A DNA stretch of 64,000 nt from Paractinoplanes aksuensis (GTDB lineage: Bacteria; Actinomycetota; Actinomycetes; Mycobacteriales; Micromonosporaceae). This document shows positions 49,411 to 58,930 of this stretch, piece by piece (position 1 is the first letter of the stretch; each line of letters opens with the position of its first letter). The position numbers were made by a program, and so were the translations under genes. The stretch lies in NCBI RefSeq assembly GCF_024137025.1, contig NZ_JAMYJR010000051.1, forward strand, positions 1 to 64,000. The letters are read 5' to 3'. Under the pieces are notes generated by a model. The model made no database searches. It saw only the letters and a program-made list of their open reading frames with translations, and had not been told where the DNA came from.

Positions 49411-52320
49411 ATGCCCGACCCGGCCGTTGCCACACCGCGTTTTGTCGGTCGCGATCGTGAGACGGCGGCGCTGCGGGGCGCCCTGGCCCGGCCGCCGGCG
49501 ATCGTGCTGGTGGAGGGCGAGGCCGGGATCGGCAAGAGCCGGTTGCTGCGCGAGTGGCTGGCCGCGCCCGACCAGCCCACCGCCCTGGTCTCGGTGTGCC
49601 CGCCGCTGCGGGAATCGCTGACGCTGGGGCCGATCGTCGACGCGTTCCTGGGGATCGAGCGCCCGCTGCCGAGCGAACGGCTGACCGAGCTCGCGGGCGC
49701 GCTACGCCCCCTGTTCCCGGAATGGTCCACGCACCTGCCACCCGCCCTGCCGCCCCTGGACGACGCGAAGGCGGCCCGGCACCGGCTGTTCCGGGCCCTG
49801 GACGAGTTGCTGCGGGCGCTGCGGGTCGACGTGCTCGTGCTCGAGGACGCGCACTGGGCCGACGAGGTGACCCTGGAGTTCCTGCTGTTCGTCCTCTCCC
49901 GGCAGCAGTCGGACGGGCTCAGCCTGGTGATCTCCTACCGGCCCGAGGAGGTGGACGACGGCTCGCTGCTTCTGCGGCTGACGTCCCGGTTGCCGGCCGG
50001 CGTGACCCAGCTGCGGATCGCCCTGGCGCCCATGCGGCCGGACGACACGGCGGCGCTGGTGTCCTCGATGCTGGACGGCAATCCGATCTCGCAGGAGTTC
50101 ACGACGTTCATGCACGACCGGACCGGCGGCGTCCCGCTGGCCGTGGAGGAGTCGGTCCGTCTCATGTGCGACCGGGCCGACCTGGTCTTCCGCGACGGCC
50201 AGTGGGTCCGGCTGAGGTTGCGCGAGCTCCAGGTGCCGCCGACGGTGCGCGACTCCACCCGGGAGCGGGTGAGCCGGCTGTCACCGGCGGCCCAGCAGGT
50301 GTTGCGCGCGGCGGCCACGCTGGCCGAGCGGTCCTCGGTGGACACGATCGCGATGACCGCCGGCCTGTCACCGGCCGCGTCCAGGGGCGCCATCGCGGAG
50401 GCGGCCGGCGCCGGTGTGCTGGACGGGGACGACCGCGACCGGTGGCGGTTCCGGCACGTGCTGGCGGCCACCGCCGTCTACGAGGCCATCCCGTTGACCG
50501 ACCGCAGGCAGTTCCACCTGCTGGCCGGGCGGGCCCTGGAGCTCCTGCAGCCGCCGCCCGTGGCCCGCCTCGCCCACCACTTCCGCGAGGCCGGTGAGAC
50601 CACGTCCTGGGCGCGGTACGCCGAACAGGGCGCCGAGCTGGCCATGGCCTCGGGTGACCACACCAAGGCGGTCGACCTGCTGGTCGATCTGCTGTCGTGG
50701 TCCGTGCTGCCGCCGGCCGACCGGGCCCGGGTCGCGCGCACGGCCGGGGTCGCCGCGCTGGGCCGCCGGGAACAGGTCGACGAGGTCTACCACCGCGTGG
50801 TCCGCACCCTGCGCTCGGTGCTGGGGACGCCCGGCCTCTCCGCCCGTCAGCAGGCCGAGATCCGCAACCCGCTGGGCCGGCTGCTGATCACCGGGGGCGA
50901 GGCTCAGGCCGCGCTGCGCGAGCTGGAACAGGCGGTGGCCAACCTCGACCACGATCCGTTCGAGGCGGCCCGGGCGATGACCTATCTCGGGTGGGCGTAC
51001 GCGGGACCGTGGCCGGCCTCGACCCACCGGCGCTGGCTGGATCGGGCCGCCGACCTGGCGGCCCGGATCGACTCCCCCGCGCACCGGCTGAACCTGGACG
51101 GTAACCGCGCCGCGGCGCTGCTGATGCTGGGCGAGGAGGAAGCCTGGGACGTGGTCGCCGGCCTGCCCGTCGACGGCCCGACGGCGGCCGAGCGCCTCGA
51201 CGTGGCCCGCATCCACGTCAACATCGGCACCGGGGCGCTGATCTGGGGCCGCTACGCCGACGCCGAGGAGCACCTCGCCGTGGCCCTGCGCCTGGCCGAG
51301 GCCGAGCAGGCGTCCCGGTTGCAGCACAATGTCCGGCTCGAACAGGCCAACCTGGCCTGGAACACCGGCCGGTGGGACGGTCTGGCCGAGACGGCGGCGG
51401 CCCTCGCCGAGGCCGACCGGGACCGGCCCGCGCACTACCTCGGCAGCGTCCGCCTGCTGGCCCGGCTGGCCGCCACCGCCGGTCGGCGCCGGGCCGCGGA
51501 GGAGCAGTTCCAGCTGGTCCTGGACGAGTCGGCCCGGCTCGGCGCGGTCGACGACACCTTGGAGGCGGCGGCCGCGCTGTCCCGGCTGTGGCTCACCGAC
51601 GGCAACAGCCGCCGGGCTCTGCGCGTCACGAACGAACCCCTGGACACCGTACGGCGGAAAGGCATCTGGGTCTGGGCGACCGACCTCGTGCCGGCCCGGA
51701 TCGAGGCTCTCCTGGCCGAGGGCGACGCACCGGCCGCGACCCGCCTGGCCGACCAGTTCGCCCGGGGACTGCGCGGGCGTACGGCCCCGGCCCCGCGCGC
51801 CGCGCTCACGTTGAGCCGAGCCCTGCTGCTCACGGCGGCCGGGGATCATGCGCGCGCGGCGACCGCCTACGACCGGGCGGCGCGCGCCTGGAGCGCTCTA
51901 CCCCGCCCGTACGACGCCCTGCGCGCCCGCGAACGCCAGGCCGAAGCACTCCTGGCCCAGGGCCGGGTCGAACCGGGTCGCGAGCTGCTGGCCGCCCAGT
52001 ACGAGCAGCTGTTCCGGCTCGGCGCCCGCGGCGACGCCGACCGGGTGGCCCAGCGGCTGCGTGAGCACGGCGCCGAGGTCCCGCGGTTGTGGCGCGGCGG
52101 CCGGCGCGGGTACGGCGACCAGCTCTCCCCGCGCGAGCTCGACGTGGTGCAGCTGGTCGTCGCGGGCAAGACGAACCGGCAGATCAGCCGGATCCTGGCC
52201 AAGTCACCGGCCACTGTGGACCAGCAGCTACGGGCGGCGATGCGCAAGCTGAAGGTGAACTCCCGCACCGCGCTCGCGGTCAAGGCGGTCGAGGCCGGCG
52301 TGTTCGCCGATGAAGTTTGA
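49411..52320 (+). CDS. LuxR-type large ATPase regulator (LAL family), second copy
   Basis: A 969-residue regulator. The N-terminus VGRDRETAALRGALARPPAI leads to Walker A LVEGEAGIGKSRLL and Walker B VLVLEDAHWADE. About 550 residues of TPR-like helices follow. The C-terminal LuxR domain is LSPRELDVVQLVVAGKTNRQ, ISRILAKSPATVDQQLRAAM. It differs from the gene at 35852 in sequence and spacing, so it is not a recent duplicate. It is an ATP-dependent activator with an unknown target; the large subtilase gene lies 200 bp downstream and the lipoprotein gene is divergent. ATG at 49411 is the first in the conserved region. Confidence 0.9.
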   Translation: MPDPAVATPRFVGRDRETAALRGALARPPAIVLVEGEAGIGKSRLLREWLAAPDQPTALVSVCPPLRESLTLGPIVDAFLGIERPLPSERLTELAGALRPLFPEWSTHLPPALPPLDDAKAARHRLFRALDELLRALRVDVLVLEDAHWADEVTLEFLLFVLSRQQSDGLSLVISYRPEEVDDGSLLLRLTSRLPAGVTQLRIALAPMRPDDTAALVSSMLDGNPISQEFTTFMHDRTGGVPLAVEESVRLMCDRADLVFRDGQWVRLRLRELQVPPTVRDSTRERVSRLSPAAQQVLRAAATLAERSSVDTIAMTAGLSPAASRGAIAEAAGAGVLDGDDRDRWRFRHVLAATAVYEAIPLTDRRQFHLLAGRALELLQPPPVARLAHHFREAGETTSWARYAEQGAELAMASGDHTKAVDLLVDLLSWSVLPPADRARVARTAGVAALGRREQVDEVYHRVVRTLRSVLGTPGLSARQQAEIRNPLGRLLITGGEAQAALRELEQAVANLDHDPFEAARAMTYLGWAYAGPWPASTHRRWLDRAADLAARIDSPAHRLNLDGNRAAALLMLGEEEAWDVVAGLPVDGPTAAERLDVARIHVNIGTGALIWGRYADAEEHLAVALRLAEAEQASRLQHNVRLEQANLAWNTGRWDGLAETAAALAEADRDRPAHYLGSVRLLARLAATAGRRRAAEEQFQLVLDESARLGAVDDTLEAAAALSRLWLTDGNSRRALRVTNEPLDTVRRKGIWVWATDLVPARIEALLAEGDAPAATRLADQFARGLRGRTAPAPRAALTLSRALLLTAAGDHARAATAYDRAARAWSALPRPYDALRARERQAEALLAQGRVEPGRELLAAQYEQLFRLGARGDADRVAQRLREHGAEVPRLWRGGRRGYGDQLSPRELDVVQLVVAGKTNRQISRILAKSPATVDQQLRAAMRKLKVNSRTALAVKAVEAGVFADEV

Positions 52321-52390
52321 CGTATCTGCTCAATAGCTAAGGTCGCTCGTTCCGCCTGAGCATAGCTCCATGATTCATAGCCCCCGGCCG

Positions 52391-52504
52391 ATGGATGACT
52401 CCGAGGGCGAGCACCCGCCGCCCTCCGAGCTGCCGCAGGAGTCGCACGACGACGCCCGCGACGACGCCGACGACAAGAGCCACGACCCCTACCAACCCCT
52501 GTAG
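52391..52504 (+). CDS. Possible 37-residue acidic peptide
   Basis: A short frame, MDDSEGEHPPPSELPQESHD, then DARDDADDKSHDPYQPL, ends 16 bp before the subtilase start. It is acidic, Asp/Pro-rich and has actinobacterial codon bias. No ribosome site is seen at its ATG. It could be a leader peptide for the subtilase, a small disordered protein, or chance. The gap between LuxR and subtilase is otherwise non-coding. Confidence 0.35.
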   Translation: MDDSEGEHPPPSELPQESHDDARDDADDKSHDPYQPL

Positions 52505-52520
52505 GCGGGAAGAGACACCC

Positions 52521-55500
52521 ATGAGATGGAAAACCCTGGCGGCCTCGCTGGCCGTCATGCTCGGAACAAGCATGTTCCAGGCGCTGCCGGCCTCCGCGGC
52601 CGAACCGGAACCCGGCCCAGCCGCGGGCAAGATCGCATCGCCGCTCAAAGACCGCTTCCGATCGCAGCCGTCCTCCGACTTCTGGATCACCTTCGAGACC
52701 GGGGCCGACCTCACGCCGGCCAAGAAGATCGCCGACTGGGCGGCCCGCGGCCAGTTCGTCTACGACGCGCTGACCGCGGCCACCAAGAAGTCCGTGACCT
52801 CCGTCGCGTCCGAACTCGACCGGGCCGGCGTCAAGTACACCTCGTACCCGATCGCCAACGCTGTGCTGGTCGAGGGCGGCACCGAGAAGCTCGCCCTCGA
52901 CGTGGCGGCGAAGACGCAGGTCGACGAGATCCACGCGACGCCGCAGGTCGCGCTGGTCGAGCCGGTGGACCAGCAGACTCCCCCGGCCGCCCGGACCGCC
53001 GCCCCGAAGGACGGCGCCGTCCCGTGGGGCCTGGACGCCATCCATGCCCCGCAGGCGTGGGCGATGGGGGCCACCGGCGCCGGCATCACCGTGTCCAACA
53101 TCGACTCGGGCGTGCAGTTCGATCACCCCGCCCTGGCCCACCAGTACCGCGGCGTGATGGCCGACGGCACGGTCGACCACAACTACAACTGGATGGCCAC
53201 CCGGGGCTCGTGCGCGGGCGCGCCGTGCGACGGCAACGGGCACGGCACGCACACCATGGGCACCATGGTCGGCGACGACGGCACCGAGCACGTCGGCGTC
53301 GCCCCGGACGCGCAGTGGATCGCCACCAACGGCTGCTGCGAGAACGGCGTCGAGTCGCTGCTGCGCTCCGGCTGGTGGTTGCTCGCCCCGACCGACGTCC
53401 AGGGCAACAACCCCGACCCGTCGAAGCGCCCCCACGTCGTCAACAACTCGTGGGGTCAGAACGTCGAGCACGACTTCAACGACTTCTTCCAGGCCGTCGA
53501 CGAGGCCTGGACCGCCGCCGGCATGTTCAGCACCTGGTCGTCGGGGAACAGCTCGCCGTACGCGGCCTGCGACACCGTCTCGTCGCCCGGCGCCACCGGC
53601 AGCGCCTACTCCGTCGGCGCCCTGTCCGAGGACGGCACGTTGGCCTCGTTCTCCCGCAAGGGCGAAGGTGACGGCGGCCGGATCAAGCCCGAGATCTCCG
53701 CTCCCGGCAACGGCGTCCGTTCGTCCTACCCGAACAACACCTACATCGAGATGTCCGGCACCTCGATGGCGGCGCCGCACGTCGCCGGGGCCGTCGCGGC
53801 CCTTTGGAGCTACGACCCGACCCTGATCGGGCAGGTCGACACCACCCGCCGCCTGCTCGGCGAGTCGGCCGTCGATGTCGACGACACCGAGTGCGGCGGC
53901 ACGGCCGAGGTCAACAACAAGTACGGCGAGGGCCGGCTCGACCTCGTCCGCCTGCTGGAACTGGCCCCCCGCCAGGGTGGCACGCTCACCGGCGTCGTCA
54001 CCGCCGGCGGCGAACCGGTTCCGGCCGCGGACGTGACGATCAGCGGGCCGTTCAGCCGCTCGATCGGCACCGACACGGACGGCAAGTTCACGACCAACCT
54101 CCCGGTCGGCGACTACCAACTCAGCACCAAGGTCTTCGGGTACCTGACCGCGACCGCCGACGTCACGATCACCCTCGGCCAGGACACCGCGGTCAAGCTG
54201 GCGCTGACCGCGGCCACCAGGCACGACATCAGCGGCCGGGTCGTCGACGACAAGAAGCGGCCCGTCGCCAACGCCGACATCACGATCAAAGACACACCCC
54301 TCAAGCCCGTACGTACGGACGCCAACGGCACCTTCGCTTTCAGCGGTGTCCCCGAGGGCGCGTACGGCCTGGCCGTCGAGCCCAACGCCTGCTTCTCGCC
54401 CACGACGGTCCCCCTGACCGTCGGCGCGCGGAACGAGCCGTCCGAGATCCCGGTCGGGCTGGTCGTCGACGAAGGCGGCTACAACTGCGCCGTCACCGAG
54501 GGCGAATACCTGCGCGGCACCGACCCGGTCACCTTCGGCAGCGGCGTCTGGGCCACGGTGAAGCTGCCGTTCCCGATCGCGCTCTACAACGGCAGCCACG
54601 ACACCCTCGGCGTCGGCCTGCGCGGCGTGATCTCCCCGGACACCACCACCTCCCCCGGTCACGGCGGTGCGGGCGTCTTCCCGTTCTATGTCGAGAGCCC
54701 GCTCGAGTTCGCGCCCGGCGGGGGTGTCTTCACGGCGGCCACCAAGGTCAACGGTGAGGACGCGTTCGTCGTCGAGTACCGCGACGCCGAGATCTGGGCC
54801 TGGCCGATCCGGCCGGAGAACACGAAGCCGGTCAACTTCTCGGCCACGTTCACCCGCTCGGGCACGGTGATCCTCGGGTACGGCGACGGCATCGGCCCCG
54901 ACGACCCGGTGACCGCGGGCGCGAACGGCGTCACCGGCATCCAGGGCTGGGCCGGCGTCGACGGCATCCGGTTCTCCGACCACGCCGCGGTGCTGCGCGA
55001 CGGCCTGGTCGTCACCTACGACCGGCCCGACTTCGGCTACCTCGACGCGACAGTGGCCGACAAGAACGACAAGCTCCCGGTCGCCGGCGCGAAGGTGTCT
55101 TTCAGCACCAAGGCCGGGCTCGTCGAGGCCGTCACCACCAACGGGACGGGTCTCGTGCACCGCCAGCTCCCGGTCGGCGACTACACGATGACGGTCGAGG
55201 CGCCGAACTACACGACCGCGTCGTACCCCTTCTCGCTGAAGAAGCTCTACGCCCAGGCCAGGATCGACGTACGGCTGACCACCGGCGCCGCCGGGCTGAA
55301 GACCGACGGCCTCGACGCACTGCTGGGCGCCGGCCAGAACGGCGTGGGCTCGCTGACGCTGACCAACAACGGATCCGCCCCCGTCACGTACACCCTGGGC
55401 GAAGCTGCCCGGCATCCCGAACTCGATGCCACCGGCGCGGGTGTGGCCAAAAAGGTCGACCTCGCCGCGTGGAAGACCGGGGCGAGCGGCATGAAGCCGT

Positions 55501-58500
55501 CGAGCGTCGACGGCCAGCCGGCCACGTCGAGCACGGCTGAAGCCCAAGCAGCGGCCAAGGTAGGCGCCACCTCCGGTGGCGACGTCATCACCCGGATCCC
55601 GATCCCCGGCACGATCGCGGAGAAAGAGCCCTCGGGCATCGGGTACGACGGCGACGTGTGGGTCCACGACTACATCAAGCGGACCAACACGGCCTACACG
55701 GTGACGGGTAGGCGTACGGGAAAGGTCTTCGACGCGGCGTGGAACCCCGACTACCGGGCGTTCGACATGGCATTCGACACCAAGACCGGTGACATGTGCC
55801 AGATGGAGGACAGCCCGGCCAGTTACATCCACTGTTTCAACCGCGAGACCGGTAAGGAGACGCGGCAGATCAAGGGTGACTGGTCGACGCTGCAGCTGAC
55901 CGGTCTCGCCTACAACCCGGCCGACGACGTCTTCTACGTCGGCGGCCGCGTCAACGGCATGATCGGGACCGTCGCCGGCACGTCGCACGACAAGCCGGGC
56001 GCGCTCCTGTCGTTCTGCAGCCCGCCGCTGCCCGAGGTGATGGGTCTGGCCTACAACCAGGCGTCGGACACGATCTGGTACACCGACCTGACCTTCAACC
56101 GGCCCACCCGCCTGTTGCAGGTCGACCCGGACGACTGCTCACTGGTCAACGCGTGGTGGTTCCCCGGTCAGAAGCCGGGCCTGGGCGGCGGCCTCGAGAC
56201 CGACGCCACCGGCGCGCTGTGGGCGACCGACCAGATCGCCGACGACGTCGTGCTCGTCGACGTCGAGGACGACCTGACCACCGACCTGCCGTGGCTGTCG
56301 CTCTCGTCGGCCGGCGGCACCCTCGCCCCCGGCCAGTCCAGGACGGTCAAGGTCTCGATCACGTCGAAGGGCGCCAAGCCCGGGGTCCAGGGCGCCAACA
56401 TCGTGGTCCGGTCCGACTCCGGACGGCAGCCCAAGAGCTACGTCCCGGTGACGCTGACGACCACGAAGTACCAGGTCGGTGTCAACGCCGGCGGGGCCAA
56501 GCTGACCGACGGCTCCGGCTTCACCTGGTCGGCCGACCAGGCCGCGGGCAAGAAGTCGTGGGGCTACGAGGGCAAGACCAAGGTCGCCACCACGCGGGCC
56601 CCGATCGCGGCCCTCTTCCAATCGCAGCGCACCACGGACGACAAGCGGCTGTTCTACCGCTTCCCGGATGCGCCCCAGGGCACGTACGCCATCGACTTCG
56701 GGTTTGCCGAGATCGAGAACGCGGGTCGGGGCAAGCGGGTGTTCGACGTCCTCGTGGACGGGGAGCTGACGTACTACGCCTACGACCCGGCCGCAGCGGT
56801 CGGGCCGAACACCGCCGACTGGCGTCAGGCGGTTGTGCAGCACAAGGGCGGTCCGCTGACCGTGGAACTGCGGGGCTCGAAGGGTCTGAAGGCCCCGAGC
56901 ATCGCCGCGCTGCGGGTCACCCTCGATCCGCGGGCCGATCCGGCGGAACCGGAGGAGCAGCCTTCGCCGCCCGATCCGGGTCCGGTGCCGGTGGCTCCGG
57001 CCGGACGCTCGTACGAAATGAAGGTGACTGACGGCCTCTATCGCCAGGGCACGCAGGAATCCGGCTGGTTCGGCGACGAGATGTGCGGACCGCTGTATTT
57101 CGACGCCGGCTACCTGCAGCCGTTCTACGACACCGCCTGGGACGGCGTGTGCGTGACGATGAACGGGGCGCTGACCTTCGACCGCATCGGCGGATTCGGG
57201 AACAACACGGCGCTGCCGTCCCCGAGCCCCATCGACGCGATCTATCCGTTCTGGGACGACCTCGTCGTCGATGAGGAGGGCGGCATCTACTTCGGCCGGA
57301 CCGAGGTGGACGGCGTAGCGGCCCAGGTCGTCGAGTGGCGAAACGTCACCTTCTACGAGGATCCGACCGCCCGGGTCAGTTTCTCGGTCACCCTGATCGC
57401 CGACGGCCGGATCCAGATCGGCTACGGCGACGGCGTCGGCGGCGACAACCCCCTCACCCAGGGCTCGTCGGCGACGGTCGGGGTGGAGAGCCTCAACCGC
57501 AACCCCGCCAGCCAGTACGCCTTCGAGCAGCCCGTCCTGAAGGCCGGCCTCGGGTTGGAATACAGCCTCCCGGCCGCGGGCACGATCGAGGGCACGGTCA
57601 CCGACAAGAACGACGGCAAGCCGATCGAGGGCGCGATCGTCACCCTTCAGGGCCGTGTGCTCACGACCGACGCCAAGGGCCGGTGGAAGGCGCAGGCGCT
57701 GGTCGGCGAGAACACCGTACGGATCGAGGCGCCGAACTACGTCGCCGTGACGCACCCGGTCACCATCACCAACAAGGACCAGGCCGAGGTACGGGACACC
57801 GCGTTGACCACGGGCATCGCCACTGTCGCCGGCGGGGAGCTGGACTGGCTCCTCGACAAGAACCAGAAGGCGACGGCCAAGGTGACCGTGACCAACAGCG
57901 GCTCCGCCCCGCTCGACGTGCGGGTCAGCGAAGCCACCGAGCTCGGATGGCTGACGCTGAAGGACGCGGCCCCGGTCAGCCTCGCGCCCGGCAAGTCCAC
58001 GACAGTCACGGTGACGGCCGACAACGCCGGACTCAAACCCGGCGTGCTGACCGGCGAACTGCTGGTGGCGACGAACGCCGGCAAGGGTGACACCCAGCGC
58101 GAGCCGGTCCGCCTGGCCACGTCGGCCTACTGGAAAGCCGTGGACGCCGGCGGATCCGGCTTCGCTTCCTGGTCAGCCGATCAGACGCTGGGCTCCCGCT
58201 CGTGGGGCTACGTCGGCGGTCGGGTGCGGACCACCCGGGCTGACATCGCCGGCACGCAGGACGACGCGCTGTTCCGCACCCAGCGGACCGGCGAGACGTT
58301 CAGCTACGTGTTCAAGAACGCCCCGGCCGGGACGTACCGGATCGGCCTCGACTTCGCCGAGCTCGAGAAGGTCAAGAACGGCCAGCGCGCCTTCGATGTG
58401 CTCGCCGACGGCAAAATCGCCCTCTACGACCACGACGTGCAGGCCAAGGTCGGTGCCCTGACCGCGGACACGAACACCGTCACCGTCAAGCACACCCGCG

Positions 58501-58589
58501 GCGACCTGAAGCTCGTGTTCACCCGGGAGAAGGGTGAAGCCGACCCGATCCTCAACGCCCTGAAGGTTCAGGAGGATCCGCGCCTCTGA
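52521..58589 (+). CDS. Giant secreted subtilisin-like peptidase with malectin-like modules
   Basis: A 2,022-residue exported protease. The signal peptide (LAASLAVMLGTSMFQALPAS) and an I9-like propeptide lead to an S8 catalytic domain with Asp195 (SNIDSGVQFDHP), His241 (GNGHGTHTMG) and Ser415 (SGTSMAAPHVAG). Then come carboxypeptidase-regulatory-like beta domains (SGRVVDDKKRPVANADITI, GTVTDKNDGKPIEGAIVT), two similar YLRGTDP/GLYRQGTQ-type beta domains, and two malectin-like domains at about 1315-1470 and 1870-2015 (AGGAKLTDGSGFTWSADQ; AVDAGGSGFASWSADQ). It probably degrades proteins while bound to glycans. The ATG at 52521 follows GGGAAGAG. Confidence 0.92.
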   Translation: MRWKTLAASLAVMLGTSMFQALPASAAEPEPGPAAGKIASPLKDRFRSQPSSDFWITFETGADLTPAKKIADWAARGQFVYDALTAATKKSVTSVASELDRAGVKYTSYPIANAVLVEGGTEKLALDVAAKTQVDEIHATPQVALVEPVDQQTPPAARTAAPKDGAVPWGLDAIHAPQAWAMGATGAGITVSNIDSGVQFDHPALAHQYRGVMADGTVDHNYNWMATRGSCAGAPCDGNGHGTHTMGTMVGDDGTEHVGVAPDAQWIATNGCCENGVESLLRSGWWLLAPTDVQGNNPDPSKRPHVVNNSWGQNVEHDFNDFFQAVDEAWTAAGMFSTWSSGNSSPYAACDTVSSPGATGSAYSVGALSEDGTLASFSRKGEGDGGRIKPEISAPGNGVRSSYPNNTYIEMSGTSMAAPHVAGAVAALWSYDPTLIGQVDTTRRLLGESAVDVDDTECGGTAEVNNKYGEGRLDLVRLLELAPRQGGTLTGVVTAGGEPVPAADVTISGPFSRSIGTDTDGKFTTNLPVGDYQLSTKVFGYLTATADVTITLGQDTAVKLALTAATRHDISGRVVDDKKRPVANADITIKDTPLKPVRTDANGTFAFSGVPEGAYGLAVEPNACFSPTTVPLTVGARNEPSEIPVGLVVDEGGYNCAVTEGEYLRGTDPVTFGSGVWATVKLPFPIALYNGSHDTLGVGLRGVISPDTTTSPGHGGAGVFPFYVESPLEFAPGGGVFTAATKVNGEDAFVVEYRDAEIWAWPIRPENTKPVNFSATFTRSGTVILGYGDGIGPDDPVTAGANGVTGIQGWAGVDGIRFSDHAAVLRDGLVVTYDRPDFGYLDATVADKNDKLPVAGAKVSFSTKAGLVEAVTTNGTGLVHRQLPVGDYTMTVEAPNYTTASYPFSLKKLYAQARIDVRLTTGAAGLKTDGLDALLGAGQNGVGSLTLTNNGSAPVTYTLGEAARHPELDATGAGVAKKVDLAAWKTGASGMKPSSVDGQPATSSTAEAQAAAKVGATSGGDVITRIPIPGTIAEKEPSGIGYDGDVWVHDYIKRTNTAYTVTGRRTGKVFDAAWNPDYRAFDMAFDTKTGDMCQMEDSPASYIHCFNRETGKETRQIKGDWSTLQLTGLAYNPADDVFYVGGRVNGMIGTVAGTSHDKPGALLSFCSPPLPEVMGLAYNQASDTIWYTDLTFNRPTRLLQVDPDDCSLVNAWWFPGQKPGLGGGLETDATGALWATDQIADDVVLVDVEDDLTTDLPWLSLSSAGGTLAPGQSRTVKVSITSKGAKPGVQGANIVVRSDSGRQPKSYVPVTLTTTKYQVGVNAGGAKLTDGSGFTWSADQAAGKKSWGYEGKTKVATTRAPIAALFQSQRTTDDKRLFYRFPDAPQGTYAIDFGFAEIENAGRGKRVFDVLVDGELTYYAYDPAAAVGPNTADWRQAVVQHKGGPLTVELRGSKGLKAPSIAALRVTLDPRADPAEPEEQPSPPDPGPVPVAPAGRSYEMKVTDGLYRQGTQESGWFGDEMCGPLYFDAGYLQPFYDTAWDGVCVTMNGALTFDRIGGFGNNTALPSPSPIDAIYPFWDDLVVDEEGGIYFGRTEVDGVAAQVVEWRNVTFYEDPTARVSFSVTLIADGRIQIGYGDGVGGDNPLTQGSSATVGVESLNRNPASQYAFEQPVLKAGLGLEYSLPAAGTIEGTVTDKNDGKPIEGAIVTLQGRVLTTDAKGRWKAQALVGENTVRIEAPNYVAVTHPVTITNKDQAEVRDTALTTGIATVAGGELDWLLDKNQKATAKVTVTNSGSAPLDVRVSEATELGWLTLKDAAPVSLAPGKSTTVTVTADNAGLKPGVLTGELLVATNAGKGDTQREPVRLATSAYWKAVDAGGSGFASWSADQTLGSRSWGYVGGRVRTTRADIAGTQDDALFRTQRTGETFSYVFKNAPAGTYRIGLDFAELEKVKNGQRAFDVLADGKIALYDHDVQAKVGALTADTNTVTVKHTRGDLKLVFTREKGEADPILNALKVQEDPRL

Positions 58590-58603
58590 GCCACCATTGA
58601 TAA

Positions 58604-58634
58604 GAGCCTCCCCGGCGCACTGCTGGGGAGGCTC
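58604..58634 (+). terminator. Hairpin terminator after the subtilase
   Basis: GAGCCTCCCC and GGGGAGGCTC form a perfect 10-bp stem around an 11-base loop, 14 bp after the subtilase stop. Because the methyltransferase remnant ends 6 bp further on the other strand, it may serve both directions. No T-tract is present. Confidence 0.75.
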
Positions 58635-58640
58635 GGCCGC

Positions 58641-58874
58641 TCATTTGCGGGCCAGGCCGATCAGATTGTCCAGCCGCTTCGCATCACCGGCCTCGGGGCG
58701 CCACTCGGTCACATCGACCAGACCCGGCTCGACGAACTCGAGACCGTCGAAGTAGGCGGCGATCTCCGCCGGGCTCCGCATCGCGTACGGCGGATTGGCG
58801 GTGGCATTCCAGATCTCCATGACCTTGTTGAGCTCCGGGTTGGTGTTCGCGCCATCGACGACCAGCAGATAAGC
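58641..58874 (-). pseudogene. C-terminal remnant of a DUF574-type SAM methyltransferase
   Basis: About 78 residues match the end of actinobacterial S-adenosyl-methyltransferase proteins (DUF574): NPELNKVMEIWNATANPPYA, MRSPAEIAAYFDGLEFVEPG and LVDVTEWRPEAG. The nucleotide-binding half and start are gone; sequence above 58874 changes to the promoter and start of the divergent GNAT gene. An ATG at 58961 keeps the frame open but lies antisense to GNAT coding DNA and is not a credible start. Confidence 0.65.
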
Positions 58875-58930
58875 CTCAGTGTCCGCTGTGGATTCACGAC
58901 GGGTGGTCCCGGTCTGGTTAGCTGTCCGGC

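Noticed and set aside
35852..52320. Secondary-metabolite cluster suggested by two LAL regulators, an MFS pump and a monooxygenase
   Set aside because: No polyketide synthase, NRPS, terpene or RiPP core enzyme is present between or beside them.
51867..55988. 1,373-codon minus-strand open frame opposite the subtilase
   Set aside because: Low-complexity Gly/Arg/Val/Asp translation antisense to a well-supported protease gene.
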